Shown: positions 34,977 through 43,811 of the stretch, one piece after another
How the letters are laid out: each line of letters opens with the position of its first letter
Numbering within the stretch: the stretch's first letter is position 1
DNA from: Desulfitobacterium_A sp035539115
GTDB lineage: Bacteria > Bacillota > Desulfitobacteriia > Desulfitobacteriales > Desulfitobacteriaceae
Length of the DNA stretch: 64,000 nt
Direction of reading: 5' to 3'
NCBI RefSeq assembly: GCF_035539115.1
Contig: NZ_DATLJA010000015.1
Location: forward strand, 4,656 to 68,655
Notes under the pieces: model-generated
The model's input: the letters and a program-made list of their open reading frames with translations, nothing else
Database searches by the model: none
What the model was told of the DNA's origin: nothing
Translations under genes and position numbers: made by a program

Positions 34977-37481
34977 TTACTCATTTGCTCCATGGCAATT
35001 CTTATACTTTTTCCCACTCCCGCAAGGGCAAGGATCATTACGTCCAATTTTAGGCCCCGCATTATGCACTGGACGAGCTGCTTCCTCTTCATCCCGATTC
35101 GTGTGAACACGTTGAGGTTCTTCCGGAGCTTGTTCCGTTACCTGTGGGGCAACTCTCATCATATAGCGGACGATATCTTCTTGAATTGCATCAATCATCG
35201 CTTGGAACATATCGAAAGCTTCGTGTTTATACTCGACAAGCGGATTCTTTTGCCCATAAGCACGCAACCCGATTCCTTCACGCATCATATCCATGGCATC
35301 CAAGTGATCCATCCACTTACCGTCCACGACCTGGAGCATAACTGCGCGCTCGATTTCCCGCATCAGTTCGGGACCAAACGCATTCTCCCTAGCTTCATAT
35401 AAAGCTACAGCCTTATCCAGTAATAACTCGACGACTTCTTCCTTATTGAGATTAACAACCTGGTCAGCCGTAATATCGTGATTGGGTAAGAAGTTAGTAT
35501 CGATATATTCTAAAAAGCTATCCAATTCCCATTCTTCCGGGTAAGGGCTTTCTCCACTAAACATATCAACCGTGTCGGTAACGACCTTATTAACCATCTC
35601 CATAATATTTTCACGGAGATTCTCACCTTCAAGAACCATACGGCGCTGTCCATAAATAATTTCCCGTTGCTGATTCATGACATCATCATAATCGAGCACG
35701 TTTTTCCTAATCTCAAAGTTCCGATTTTCCACACGACGTTGTGCAGTTTCAAGCGAACGGGTAATCATTTTGGACGTAATTGGCACGCTATCATCCATGC
35801 CCAACTTATCCATGATGCCCATAATGTTCTCTGCTCCAAAGAGACGCATTAAATCGTCCTCCAAAGAGAGGAAGAACTGAGAAGAACCCGGGTCTCCTTG
35901 ACGTCCGGCACGTCCCCGCAACTGATTATCAATCCGTCGGGATTCATGGCGTTCTGTACCTATAATATGCAAACCACCCAGTTCCGATACTCCTTCGCCA
36001 AGGATAATATCCGTACCGCGACCAGCCATATTCGTCGCAATCGTTACGATATCACGTTGCCCCGCTCCGGCAATAATCTCGGCCTCTTTTTCATGATATT
36101 TAGCATTCAATACTTGGTGTGGAATACCCCGGCGCTCGAGTAAAGCACTCAATTGTTCTGACTTCTCAACGGAGACTGTCCCTACAAGTACAGGCTGGCC
36201 TTTGGCATGTCGTTCAACAATCTCCTCGACAACGGCCTGGTACTTACCCTTTTCCGTACGATAAACTACGTCCGGTATATTTTGGCGAAGCATAGGCATA
36301 TTCGTGGGGATCACGACAACATCCAAATGATAAATTTTCTTAAACTCCGGCTCCTCAGTCAATGCTGTACCCGTCATCCCCGAAAGTTTATCATACATCC
36401 GGAAATAATTTTGGAAGGTGATCGTCGCCAACGTTTGCGATTCCTTCTCGATCTTAACGCCTTCTTTGGCTTCAATCGCCTGATGAAGTCCTTCGCTGTA
36501 GCGTCGTCCGAACATCAAACGGCCTGTAAATTCGTCGACGATGATCACTTCGCCGTCTTTGACAACATAGTCCCGGTCCCGTTTGAAAAGGGCATGCGCT
36601 TTTAAGGCTTGATTCACATGATGTGCTAATTCGGTATGAACATCATCATACAGATTCTCAACCCCAAGCATGGTTTCGACTCGGCTAATTCCCTGTTCCG
36701 TCAAGGTCACAACCTTGTCTTTTTCATTCAAATTATAGTCTTCTTCAGGCTTTAAGCGAGGAATGATCATCGCCACCCGGTAATAGAGTTCTGTAGGCTT
36801 GTCCGCCTCACCTGAAATAATCAAAGGAGTCCGTGCTTCATCAATTAAAATGGAGTCCACTTCATCCACGATCGCAAAATTTAGTTCACGTTGCACCAAG
36901 CCTTCTGGGCGTGTGACCATATTATCGCGCAAATAGTCAAAACCGAATTCATTATTCGTCCCATACGTAATATCCGCAGCATAACTTTCTCTGCGTTGTT
37001 CATAGTTTAAGCCATGAACAATTAGCCCAACAGATAACCCCAGGAACTTGTGGATCTGCCCCATCCATTCACTGTCACGACGAGCTAAATAATCATTCAC
37101 GGTAATAATATGCACACCTTGGCCTGTTAAAGCATTAAGGTAAGAGGGCAGGGTCGCAACTAGGGTTTTACCTTCCCCAGTACGCATCTCAGCGATTCGA
37201 CCGTCATGCAAAACCATACCGCCGACTAATTGTACATCATAGTGCCTTTGCCCGATAACCCGGTGTGATGCTTCGCGCACAACCGCAAAAGCCTCAGGCA
37301 GAAGATTATCGATGTTTTCTCCATTTTCTAACCTTTGTCGAAATTCTGCAGTCTTTCCTTGCAATTCCTCATCACTTAAAGCTTGTATCTCAGGTTCAAG
37401 AGCGTTAATTGCTTGTACGCGTTTCTGATACTTCTTTACTTCACGTGCATTGTCATCAAGAAGGCTATTTAAAAATCCCAT
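34977..37481 (-). CDS. secA: preprotein translocase ATPase SecA
   Basis: The motor of the Sec pathway. MGFLNSLLDDNAREVKKY at the start, NBD1 Walker A MRTGEGKTLVA, Walker B VDEVDSILIDEA, the preprotein cross-linking domain, VGTVSVEKSEQLS in NBD2, and a C-terminal zinc-binding tail CPCGSGKKYKNC. 834 residues. The frame opens at GTG 37493, but ATG 37481 has GAAAGGTG at 9 bp and matches the normal N-terminus. hpf lies upstream and prfB downstream, the usual hpf-secA-prfB order of Firmicutes. Confidence 0.97.
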   Translation of the reverse strand: MGFLNSLLDDNAREVKKYQKRVQAINALEPEIQALSDEELQGKTAEFRQRLENGENIDNLLPEAFAVVREASHRVIGQRHYDVQLVGGMVLHDGRIAEMRTGEGKTLVATLPSYLNALTGQGVHIITVNDYLARRDSEWMGQIHKFLGLSVGLIVHGLNYEQRRESYAADITYGTNNEFGFDYLRDNMVTRPEGLVQRELNFAIVDEVDSILIDEARTPLIISGEADKPTELYYRVAMIIPRLKPEEDYNLNEKDKVVTLTEQGISRVETMLGVENLYDDVHTELAHHVNQALKAHALFKRDRDYVVKDGEVIIVDEFTGRLMFGRRYSEGLHQAIEAKEGVKIEKESQTLATITFQNYFRMYDKLSGMTGTALTEEPEFKKIYHLDVVVIPTNMPMLRQNIPDVVYRTEKGKYQAVVEEIVERHAKGQPVLVGTVSVEKSEQLSALLERRGIPHQVLNAKYHEKEAEIIAGAGQRDIVTIATNMAGRGTDIILGEGVSELGGLHIIGTERHESRRIDNQLRGRAGRQGDPGSSQFFLSLEDDLMRLFGAENIMGIMDKLGMDDSVPITSKMITRSLETAQRRVENRNFEIRKNVLDYDDVMNQQREIIYGQRRMVLEGENLRENIMEMVNKVVTDTVDMFSGESPYPEEWELDSFLEYIDTNFLPNHDITADQVVNLNKEEVVELLLDKAVALYEARENAFGPELMREIERAVMLQVVDGKWMDHLDAMDMMREGIGLRAYGQKNPLVEYKHEAFDMFQAMIDAIQEDIVRYMMRVAPQVTEQAPEEPQRVHTNRDEEEAARPVHNAGPKIGRNDPCPCGSGKKYKNCHGANE

Positions 37482-37608
37482 TAACCGATCCACCTTTCAA
37501 ACGTCCCAGCGTATCATCTCATTTTAGCATTACCCTACTTTCGGTGCAACTACGATAGTATAAACCAGCATGGAAAATTCAGGTTAGATATTTCCTATCC
37601 TAACAAAA

Positions 37609-37644
37609 AAAGAGACCCGTTCAAATTCAAATTGGGCCTCTTTT
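37609..37644 (-). terminator. terminator after hpf
   Basis: AAAGAGGCCC and GGGTCTCTTT on the minus strand, then TTTTTT. It ends the hpf transcript, suggesting secA has its own promoter. Confidence 0.75.
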
Positions 37645-37678
37645 AAAACTCCAGATTTCATTGAATTCGATCTTCGTC

Positions 37679-38206
37679 TCAGGCTTCAGGTTCCAGCAAG
37701 CCGTAATCGCCGTTATGACGACGGTAAACCACGTTCGCTGCCTGATTATCTGAATTCGTAAATACGAAGAAGTTATGCCCAACGAGGTTCATCTGCATAA
37801 TTGCTTCGTCAACTGACATCGGTTTCAACGCGAATTTCTTAATCCGTACAACCTTTTCATCTTCATCCGCAAGATCAACAGGATGCTCTGGTTCATGATC
37901 CTTCAAGACCTTCGAGCGCATCCGTTTGTTAATTCGGGTACGATATTTGTCGATTTGGCGTTCTAATTTTTCGACGACAAGATCAATGGAAGCATACATA
38001 TCGGCGCTTTCTTCTTCTCCGCGCAGAATAATTCCATGAATAGGGGCTGTGACTTCTACCCGGTGGCGGCCTTCCTCAACCAGTAAAGTCACTTTGACAT
38101 CCATAAACTCATCTGAGTACTTTTCAAGTTTGCCGACCCGTTTCAGTACATACTCTTTCAGGGCATCCGTTACTTCGATATGTTTGCCTCGAATCATGAT
38201 GTTCAT
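37679..38206 (-). CDS. hpf: ribosome hibernation promoting factor, long form
   Basis: 175 residues, the long HPF that both inactivates 70S ribosomes and dimerises them to 100S particles. The N-terminal domain (MNIMIRGKHIEVTDALKEYV to about 105) binds the ribosome. The C-terminal dimerisation domain carries VVRIKKFALKPMSVDEAIMQM and HNFFVFTNSDN. ATG 38206 has AAGGGGG. Terminated before secA. Usually induced in stationary phase. Confidence 0.95.
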   Translation of the reverse strand: MNIMIRGKHIEVTDALKEYVLKRVGKLEKYSDEFMDVKVTLLVEEGRHRVEVTAPIHGIILRGEEESADMYASIDLVVEKLERQIDKYRTRINKRMRSKVLKDHEPEHPVDLADEDEKVVRIKKFALKPMSVDEAIMQMNLVGHNFFVFTNSDNQAANVVYRRHNGDYGLLEPEA

Positions 38207-38308
38207 AGTTTGTACCCCCTTTTAATCAGCTTAAATATTAATATTCCCTATTTCGCCGAAAAATCCTGCTATATGATGACCACGTCTATAATTTTCTTCT
38301 CAATAAAA

Positions 38309-38346
38309 AAAGAGAATCATTGTAAATTATTTCAACAACTCTCTTT
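38309..38346 (-). terminator. terminator after the cold-shock gene
   Basis: Minus-strand AAAGAGAGTTGTTG with CAATGATTCTCTTT, then TTTTTA. About 70 bp past the stop at 38414. Confidence 0.6.
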
Positions 38347-38413
38347 TTCAATACCTGTAAAAGATTAACAACCTATAGTTTTTAGAGTTTAATATTCCCA
38401 AGCCTCTAAGGTC

Positions 38414-38611
38414 TTACTGAAGGATTACATTTGAAGCTTGCTCTCCACGCGGCCCCTGGATAACATCGAATTCAACGCTCTGGCCTTCTTCCAAGGTGCG
38501 AAATCCATCACTCGTGATGGAAGAGAAGTGGACAAAGATATCCTGACCGCTTTCACTCTCAATAAATCCATACCCTTTTTGCTTGCTAAACCATTTGACT
38601 TTACCTAACAC
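38414..38611 (-). CDS. cold-shock protein (CspA family)
   Basis: 65 residues forming one cold-shock domain. RNP1 KGYGFIE and RNP2 DIFVHFS bind single-stranded nucleic acid and are intact; VKWFSKQKG is the conserved start. These act as RNA chaperones. Starts with GTG at 38611 after AGGAGG. Single gene with its own terminator. Confidence 0.95.
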   Translation of the reverse strand: MLGKVKWFSKQKGYGFIESESGQDIFVHFSSITSDGFRTLEEGQSVEFDVIQGPRGEQASNVILQ

Positions 38612-38718
38612 TGAAAAACTACCTCCTTGAATTTGGCCGCTTGGAGGTTTTCAAAAGAAAACACATACCATAAAGCCTTACCCCATGAGGATAACCAGAA
38701 TACGCCAATTCTAAACAC

Positions 38719-39438
38719 CTAGAGGATTTTACTTAAGAAGGACTGGGTTCGTGGATTATGAGGATTTCCAAAGACTTCATCTGGTTTTCCCTCTTCCATG
38801 ATGATACCCTCGTCCATAAAAATAACCCGATCCCCGACCTCTCGTGCAAAGCCCATTTCATGAGTAACAACCATCATGGTCATCCCTTCACGCGCTAAAT
38901 CCTTCATAACCGCAAGAACCTCACCGACCATTTCCGGGTCGAGTGCTGAAGTGGGTTCGTCGAAAAGCATAATTTTCGGTTTCATCGCCAACGCTCGGGC
39001 AATAGCAACCCGTTGTTGCTGCCCACCAGAAAGCCGGTCGGGATATTCGTGAGCCTTCTCCACAAGACCTACTTTTTGCAGAAGCTCCATACCACTTTCT
39101 TCTGCTTCCTTTTTGTGTGTTTTCCGAACGACCCCTGGAGCAAGCACGATATTTTGCAAAGCTGTCATATGAGGGAAAAGATTAAAGCTCTGAAATACCA
39201 TCCCTACTTCGCGGCGAATTGCATTCACATTCGTCTCCGAGTTGAGAGGAATTCCATCAACAACGATTTCCCCGCTCGTTGGCTCTTCCAGTTTATTTAA
39301 GCATCGCAAAAACGTGCTTTTTCCAGAGCCACTCGGGCCGATCACCACGACCACTTCTTTTTCTTTGACATGGCAGTCGATCCCGCGCAGGACTTCGAGT
39401 TTGCCAAAAGACTTATGCAAATTCTTAACGTATATCAC
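38719..39438 (-). CDS. polar amino-acid ABC transporter ATPase
   Basis: GlnQ/ArtP-type ATPase. Walker A GPSGSGKST, signature LSGGQQQR, Walker B IMLFDEPTSALD and the switch HEMGFAREV are visible, with LFPHMTALQNI typical of polar-amino-acid importers. The chosen start GTG 39438 lies 10 bp after GGAGG; the TTG at 39447 overlaps that site. It overlaps the end of the permease gene by 14 bp. It energises import through the downstream-listed permease and the two binding proteins. Confidence 0.92.
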   Translation of the reverse strand: MIYVKNLHKSFGKLEVLRGIDCHVKEKEVVVVIGPSGSGKSTFLRCLNKLEEPTSGEIVVDGIPLNSETNVNAIRREVGMVFQSFNLFPHMTALQNIVLAPGVVRKTHKKEAEESGMELLQKVGLVEKAHEYPDRLSGGQQQRVAIARALAMKPKIMLFDEPTSALDPEMVGEVLAVMKDLAREGMTMMVVTHEMGFAREVGDRVIFMDEGIIMEEGKPDEVFGNPHNPRTQSFLSKIL

Positions 39439-40102
39439 TCTTACCAAACCTCCTTTCGGTATAACTGACTATACGAGAAAGGACCAGTGTCATCGCCAGG
39501 TAGATAAAAGCAACTTCAATGTAGATCGGAAAAGATTGGTAAGTCCGTCCAACAATGATTTTCCCAGAATACATTAAATCTTCCAAGGCAATTAAGGCTA
39601 CCAAAGAAGAGTCCTTCAGCAAAGCGATGAACTCATTTCCCAACGGTGGGATCACACGTTTGAACGCTTGCGGCAGAATAATATACCACATTGCTTGGGT
39701 CTGAGTCATACCCAAGGAACGGGCTGCCTCCGTTTGCCCCCGATCAATCGACTGAATTCCCGAGCGAAAGATCTCCGCAAGGTATGCCCCAGAATTCAAT
39801 CCCATCGCTGAAATAGCTGCGATATACTTATAATTATCTGGAGGTGTGAAATTTAAAATTTGTGGGAGCCCATAATAAGCTAAAAAGATCTGCACAAGAA
39901 GTGGCGTCCCCCGGAAAAAATCAATATAAGAAATTGCAATTCCTTTAAGAAGACGTTTACTGGATAACCTCATCAACGCCAAAAACAAGCCAAGTACGAT
40001 ACCTATACCCACAGCTCCTGCCGTAAGCTCTATAGTTACCTGTGTCCCTTTTAATAAGGGTTGAAAACTGGGGATTATTAATTCCCAACGGATTGTTCCC
40101 AC
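39425..40102 (-). CDS. polar amino-acid ABC transporter permease
   Basis: A 225-residue HisM/GlnP-type permease with about five transmembrane helices. The EAA loop that contacts the ATPase is at EAARSLGMTQTQAMWYIILP. The HEAAR-like extension FFRGTPLLVQ in the first half is characteristic. Starts at GTG 40102 after GGAGG. Between the binding-protein gene 40333-41136 and the ATPase. Confidence 0.92.
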   Translation of the reverse strand: MGTIRWELIIPSFQPLLKGTQVTIELTAGAVGIGIVLGLFLALMRLSSKRLLKGIAISYIDFFRGTPLLVQIFLAYYGLPQILNFTPPDNYKYIAAISAMGLNSGAYLAEIFRSGIQSIDRGQTEAARSLGMTQTQAMWYIILPQAFKRVIPPLGNEFIALLKDSSLVALIALEDLMYSGKIIVGRTYQSFPIYIEVAFIYLAMTLVLSRIVSYTERRFGKSDIR

Positions 40103-40276
40103 AGGAATCCTCCTTTCAACATCATTGAAGATTATTTCAGGTGGAGTTCAACACCATCTGATAGAAATTCGTCAATTCCTTGGTCATTATACAGTTTTAC
40201 GTAATTTTATTCAAGATAAGAAGTTTTCCTTCTAATTCTTTAAAAAGCCGAACTTAACTTTCAGCGTAAGATACAA

Positions 40277-40304
40277 GAGGCGTCCAGATCATTCTGAACG
40301 CCTC
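40277..40304 (-). terminator. hairpin between binding protein 1 and the permease
   Basis: GAGGCGTTCAGA and TCTGGACGCCTC (one G-T pair), loop 4, then TTGT. Weak T-tract, so it may attenuate or stabilise the upstream mRNA, allowing more binding protein than permease. Confidence 0.5.
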
Positions 40305-40332
40305 CTGCAATATCAACATATGTCTTTTGCGT

Positions 40333-41136
40333 TTACTTTAAGGTCGGTGCATCCTCATTAAACCATTTCTTGTAGATCTCATTATATTTACTAGAATCCT
40401 GGATCTTTTTCAAGGAAGCATTGATCTTATCCTTAAGCTCGCTGTCTCCCTTTTTCACAGCAATTCCGTAATATTCATTTGAGAAATCTCCATTAATATA
40501 GTGAATATTAGTGGTTGGGTTTTGTTTAATAAAATAGAGCACGACTGGGGAATCCGCAACTACTGCATCTAACCCGCCATTGATAAGATCGTTCATTGCA
40601 TCTGGAATAGCTTCATATTTCTGAGGAGTAATCCCCATCCCTTCCACAACCGTTTGACCGGTCGTAGCATTTTGGACACCAATCTTTTTCCCTTTCAAGT
40701 CTGCTGCACTTTTAATTGAGGAATCCTTTTTAACCGCGATATATTGCGCTGCCATCAGATATTTATTACTAAAGTCCACACTTTTCTCACGCTCAGGTGT
40801 AATCGTCATAGCAGCAATAACTGCACCATAATTTCCCGCTTGCAGAGCAGGAATTAAGCCATCAAAAGAGGAAGATTCAAATTGAACTTTATACCCCATA
40901 TCTGCCCCAATAGCATTCATCAGTTCGACATCAAAACCAGTGGTTTTATTTTGATCATCCATAAATTCAAACGGAGCAAATGTTGGATCCGTCCCCACCT
41001 TAAGCACTTTTGCACTATCCGAACTCGTGGTTTGATTGGATGTCGCTGGTGGAGTGCTTGTATTCCCGCACCCTGCTAAACCTAAAGATAAAATAACAAG
41101 GGAAGCCAAAGCAGTTTTTAATCCGATCTTTAACAT
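40333..41136 (-). CDS. amino-acid ABC transporter substrate-binding lipoprotein 1
   Basis: Family-3 solute-binding protein. The lipobox LGLAGC follows an N-terminal hydrophobic helix. Binding-domain motifs include LKVGTDPTFAPFEFMD, GFDVELMNAIGADMGY and the acidic-ligand region KIGVQNATTGQTV. The start ATG at 41136 has GGAGA 10 bp upstream; the longer frame to 41157 lacks an RBS. First gene of the operon with permease and ATPase. Close relative of the 41396-42208 gene. Substrate probably a polar amino acid, but unproven. Confidence 0.88.
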   Translation of the reverse strand: MLKIGLKTALASLVILSLGLAGCGNTSTPPATSNQTTSSDSAKVLKVGTDPTFAPFEFMDDQNKTTGFDVELMNAIGADMGYKVQFESSSFDGLIPALQAGNYGAVIAAMTITPEREKSVDFSNKYLMAAQYIAVKKDSSIKSAADLKGKKIGVQNATTGQTVVEGMGITPQKYEAIPDAMNDLINGGLDAVVADSPVVLYFIKQNPTTNIHYINGDFSNEYYGIAVKKGDSELKDKINASLKKIQDSSKYNEIYKKWFNEDAPTLK

Positions 41137-41259
41137 ATCTCCATTTCTCCTTCTCATAATTTATCCTAAAATCATAGTACAACCTAAATAAGTATACATA
41201 TGTTTACAAATTTATTCAATACCCTTATCCGGCATCAATTATATATACTTCCCTAAGGC

Positions 41260-41354
41260 ATAAAGAAAACTTGGCTTGCGCCAAGGCTCTGGCGTAGGCG
41301 GAAGCCTTAGTTGCACTTATGCTATCTGCCCAAAACTTATACTTTCTGTTAGTA
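41260..41354 (-). repeat. interspersed 95-bp repeat, copy 4
   Basis: 93 of 95 bases are the same as copy 1, including the GGCTTGCGCC...GGCGGAAGCC hairpin. It abuts the A-run (T-tract on the minus strand) of the terminator at 41362-41380. Confidence 0.9.
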
Positions 41355-41361
41355 AAAAAAA

Positions 41362-41380
41362 TACCCGGTTGAACCGGGTA
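41362..41380 (-). terminator. short terminator after binding protein 2
   Basis: TACCCGGT/ACCGGGTA stem with a 3-base loop and TTTTTTTT on the minus strand. Confidence 0.8.
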
Positions 41381-41395
41381 GGAAACTAAAAACAA

Positions 41396-42208
41396 TTAAA
41401 GTTTCGGAGCTTCTGAATTAAACCATTTCTTAAAAATCTTATTATATTCTCCGTTATCCATGAGTTTCTTCAAAGAAGCATTCATTTGATCGGCTAATGC
41501 TTTATGATCTTGCTTAACGGCAATTCCATAATACTCTTGGTCAAAATTTCCTGGAATCGTTACAATCTTCTTATCGGGATTCTGTTTAATGAAATAAGCA
41601 ACAACTGGAGAATCGATAACCGCTACATCTATTCCGCCATTGATTAAGTCATTCAGGGCATCCGGTGCTGTCTCATATTTCTGGGGCGTTAGACCCATTT
41701 TTTCTACAGCGTCTTGACCCGTCGTTCCCAATTGAACTCCAATTTTCTTCCCTTTGAAGTCAGCTTCAGACTTAATGGGTGAACCTTGCTTTACCGCAAT
41801 AGACTGCGTTGCCTGGAAATATCTATTCGTAAACTGAACCGTTTTTGCGCGTTCTTCCGTAATCGTCATCGAAGAAATTATAGCATCAAATTTTCCTGAA
41901 TTAAGCGCCGGAATCAAGCCATCAAAAGTCCCCGATTCGAACTTAACCTGATAACCCAAATCTTTTCCTATAGCGTTCATCAAATCAACATCAAAACCTT
42001 CAGGTTGCTGTTGGGTATTCATATATTCCATCGGAGCATAGGCAATATCCGAACCCACTTTAAGTACGTTCTCACTTGAAGCCGTATTCGCGCTACCCGA
42101 ACCATTCTGCGCTGGTGCACTTGGAGTCTTGGCTCCTCCGCAGCCTGCTAACCCCAGCAAGCTCACCATGACTAGGACTGCCACACCCGCTTTGTAAAAC
42201 TTCTTCAT
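41396..42208 (-). CDS. amino-acid ABC transporter substrate-binding lipoprotein 2
   Basis: Paralogue of binding protein 1, with the same layout: lipobox LGLAGC, LKVGSDIAYAPMEYMN, GFDVDLMNAIGKDLGY, FKGKKIGVQLGTTGQDA, and a C-terminal GIAVKQDHKALADQMNASLKK. Probably from duplication of the 40333 gene. ATG 42208 chosen; AAGGGG precedes at 11 bp, with a TTG two codons upstream also possible. It has its own terminator, so it is a separate transcriptional unit from the transporter and probably feeds the same permease. Confidence 0.87.
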   Translation of the reverse strand: MKKFYKAGVAVLVMVSLLGLAGCGGAKTPSAPAQNGSGSANTASSENVLKVGSDIAYAPMEYMNTQQQPEGFDVDLMNAIGKDLGYQVKFESGTFDGLIPALNSGKFDAIISSMTITEERAKTVQFTNRYFQATQSIAVKQGSPIKSEADFKGKKIGVQLGTTGQDAVEKMGLTPQKYETAPDALNDLINGGIDVAVIDSPVVAYFIKQNPDKKIVTIPGNFDQEYYGIAVKQDHKALADQMNASLKKLMDNGEYNKIFKKWFNSEAPKL

Positions 42209-42353
42209 CTTCAAATATTCCCCTTCCATTTCTCATCTAGCGCTTTGATTGTTCAAATTCCAAACTTTATGTCGCTATTATACAAATCTATGTAATTCCG
42301 TGCAAGCTTAATTCGGGAAATCTCAGAAGAATACAAAAAACATAAAAAGTGTA

Positions 42354-42449
42354 ATAAAGAAAACCCGGCTTTCGCCGAGCTTCAGCGAGAATGAAAGCCG
42401 CTGGTTGCACTTATACTATCTGCCCCAAAATTTATACTTTCTGTTAGTA
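42354..42449 (-). repeat. interspersed repeat, copy 5
   Basis: 96-bp copy; its arms read GGCTTTC and GAAAGCC, different from copies 1 and 4 but complementary to each other. Adjacent to the T-tract of the terminator at 42457-42480. Confidence 0.9.
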
Positions 42450-42456
42450 AAATAAA

Positions 42457-42480
42457 AAGCATTGGTTTGACCCAATGCTT
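42457..42480 (-). terminator. terminator after the zinc-ribbon gene
   Basis: AAGCATTGG and CCAATGCTT stem, loop about 6, with TTTTTATTTT following on the minus strand. Confidence 0.85.
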
Positions 42481-42504
42481 TCTTATATTCGCGTATATTA
42501 CCGA

Positions 42505-42798
42505 TTAACGAGCTACGCGATGGGTTTGGTAGCACTCGCGGCAATAAACGGGACGATCAGACGTCGGTTGGAACGGTACTTGTGTTTCTACTCCGCATTC
42601 TGCACAAACAACGGTGTACATTTCGCGTTGACGAGGTTCAGAATTGTTACGGGCAGCTTTACGTGCATTGCGGCATTCGCGGCAACGTTGTGGTTCATTT
42701 TCGAATCCTTTTTCTTCGTAAAATTCTTGCTCACCAACTGTAAAAATGAATGTAGCTCCGCAGTCTTTGCAAACGAGTTCTTTGTCTTGAAACGCCAT
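42505..42798 (-). CDS. zinc-ribbon protein with two CxxC pairs
   Basis: 97 residues. The N-terminal zf-trcl-like domain has CKDCGATF...CRECRNARKA; the C-terminal ribbon has CAECGVE...CRECYQ. Members of this clostridial family are of unknown function; a nucleic-acid or protein contact role is likely. No signal peptide. ATG 42798 with AAGGGGA. Stands alone between the transporter region and comFC. Confidence 0.85.
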   Translation of the reverse strand: MAFQDKELVCKDCGATFIFTVGEQEFYEEKGFENEPQRCRECRNARKAARNNSEPRQREMYTVVCAECGVETQVPFQPTSDRPVYCRECYQTHRVAR

Positions 42799-42958
42799 GA
42801 AGAAAATCCCCTTACCTTAAAAAATGTAACAGACTCACGCCTATCCAATGCCATTATAACATTTATTGGCTTAAGTAAACAATACTTTTTTATTCCACGA
42901 GGATAAATTGGCTAGACTTCAGATGTCGTTCCTCGCTACCACCTTTATTCGCCAATGC

Positions 42959-43702
42959 CTAAATATTGACCTGGATTCCTGCAGCCAGAGTTAGTCCATA
43001 TACCTCCTCAGCTCCCCACTCCCTTAAGACGTTAGCGCATGATTCCAGGGTGGCTCCAGTGGTCACCACGTCATCAAGCAACCAAATTCTTCTCCCTTTA
43101 AATCCCCACTTTTCTCCAATCGCCGAGAGTGAAAAAACACCCGATAAATTATGCAAACGGTCATAGCGGTTTAACCCGACTTGCGGTGTTGTCGGGGTCG
43201 TTCGTTCCAATCCTTCGATGAGAGGTATCCCCAGTTCCCAATGGAGTGCTGAGGCGAGTACAGAAGATTGATTGAATCCTCTTTCCGCTATACGTTCGAG
43301 GTGCATTGGGACAGGCACGAGCGCATCTGGTGGTGGCAAGTTTCGAATAGCCCAATCCGCGAAAGGTCGTGCAATTTCTCTAAGAAGATAGGGTTGAGAT
43401 TTAAATTTTACAGATTGGATATAATCCCGCCAGGCTCCAGTATAATGGCCCCAAGCGGCTACTCTGTTTAGTCCCTTGGGGCCTCGTCCTTCACCACAGT
43501 CCCGACAAAGGAGTTGTTCCTTCGAAACTAACTTTCCACAGTCTCGACATCGTCCCAGCTCAGGATGGAAAAACTCTTCCTCGCAAGTTGGACAGATTGG
43601 ACCATGAGCTTTACCACATAAGAGACAATTCTCTTGTTTTTCATACAACACCGATTGCCAAAGGGCTCTGATAGTCTCCCCATGCGCTTTGAGTTTAGGC
43701 AA
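42959..43702 (-). CDS. comFC: ComF family phosphoribosyltransferase-like protein
   Basis: N-terminal zinc-finger segment (CLLCGKAHGPICPTC, then CRDCGKL and CRDCGEG) followed by a phosphoribosyltransferase-type fold with the PRPP loop VWLLDDVVTTGATLES (seen as IWLLDDVVTTGATLES). ComFC is needed for DNA uptake in natural competence. TTG 43702 with GGGAGG. Located just after comFA on the same strand, as in Bacillus, although comFB is absent. Confidence 0.9.
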   Translation of the reverse strand: MPKLKAHGETIRALWQSVLYEKQENCLLCGKAHGPICPTCEEEFFHPELGRCRDCGKLVSKEQLLCRDCGEGRGPKGLNRVAAWGHYTGAWRDYIQSVKFKSQPYLLREIARPFADWAIRNLPPPDALVPVPMHLERIAERGFNQSSVLASALHWELGIPLIEGLERTTPTTPQVGLNRYDRLHNLSGVFSLSAIGEKWGFKGRRIWLLDDVVTTGATLESCANVLREWGAEEVYGLTLAAGIQVNI

Positions 43703-43811
43703 AGGGTCTTCCCTCCCCTCGTTTTATAGTAGCCCTTCATGCCACTTTGCAGCATCATTGAAGGAAGTAAATGCGTCAATGTAGCATTTCGCGCATTCGA
43801 GTTATTATGTT

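Noticed and set aside
826..42480. Group II intron (IIC) remnants, because of the terminator association
   Set aside because: The repeats are about 95 bp with no domain V hairpin (GAGC...GTTC type) and no maturase gene in the window.
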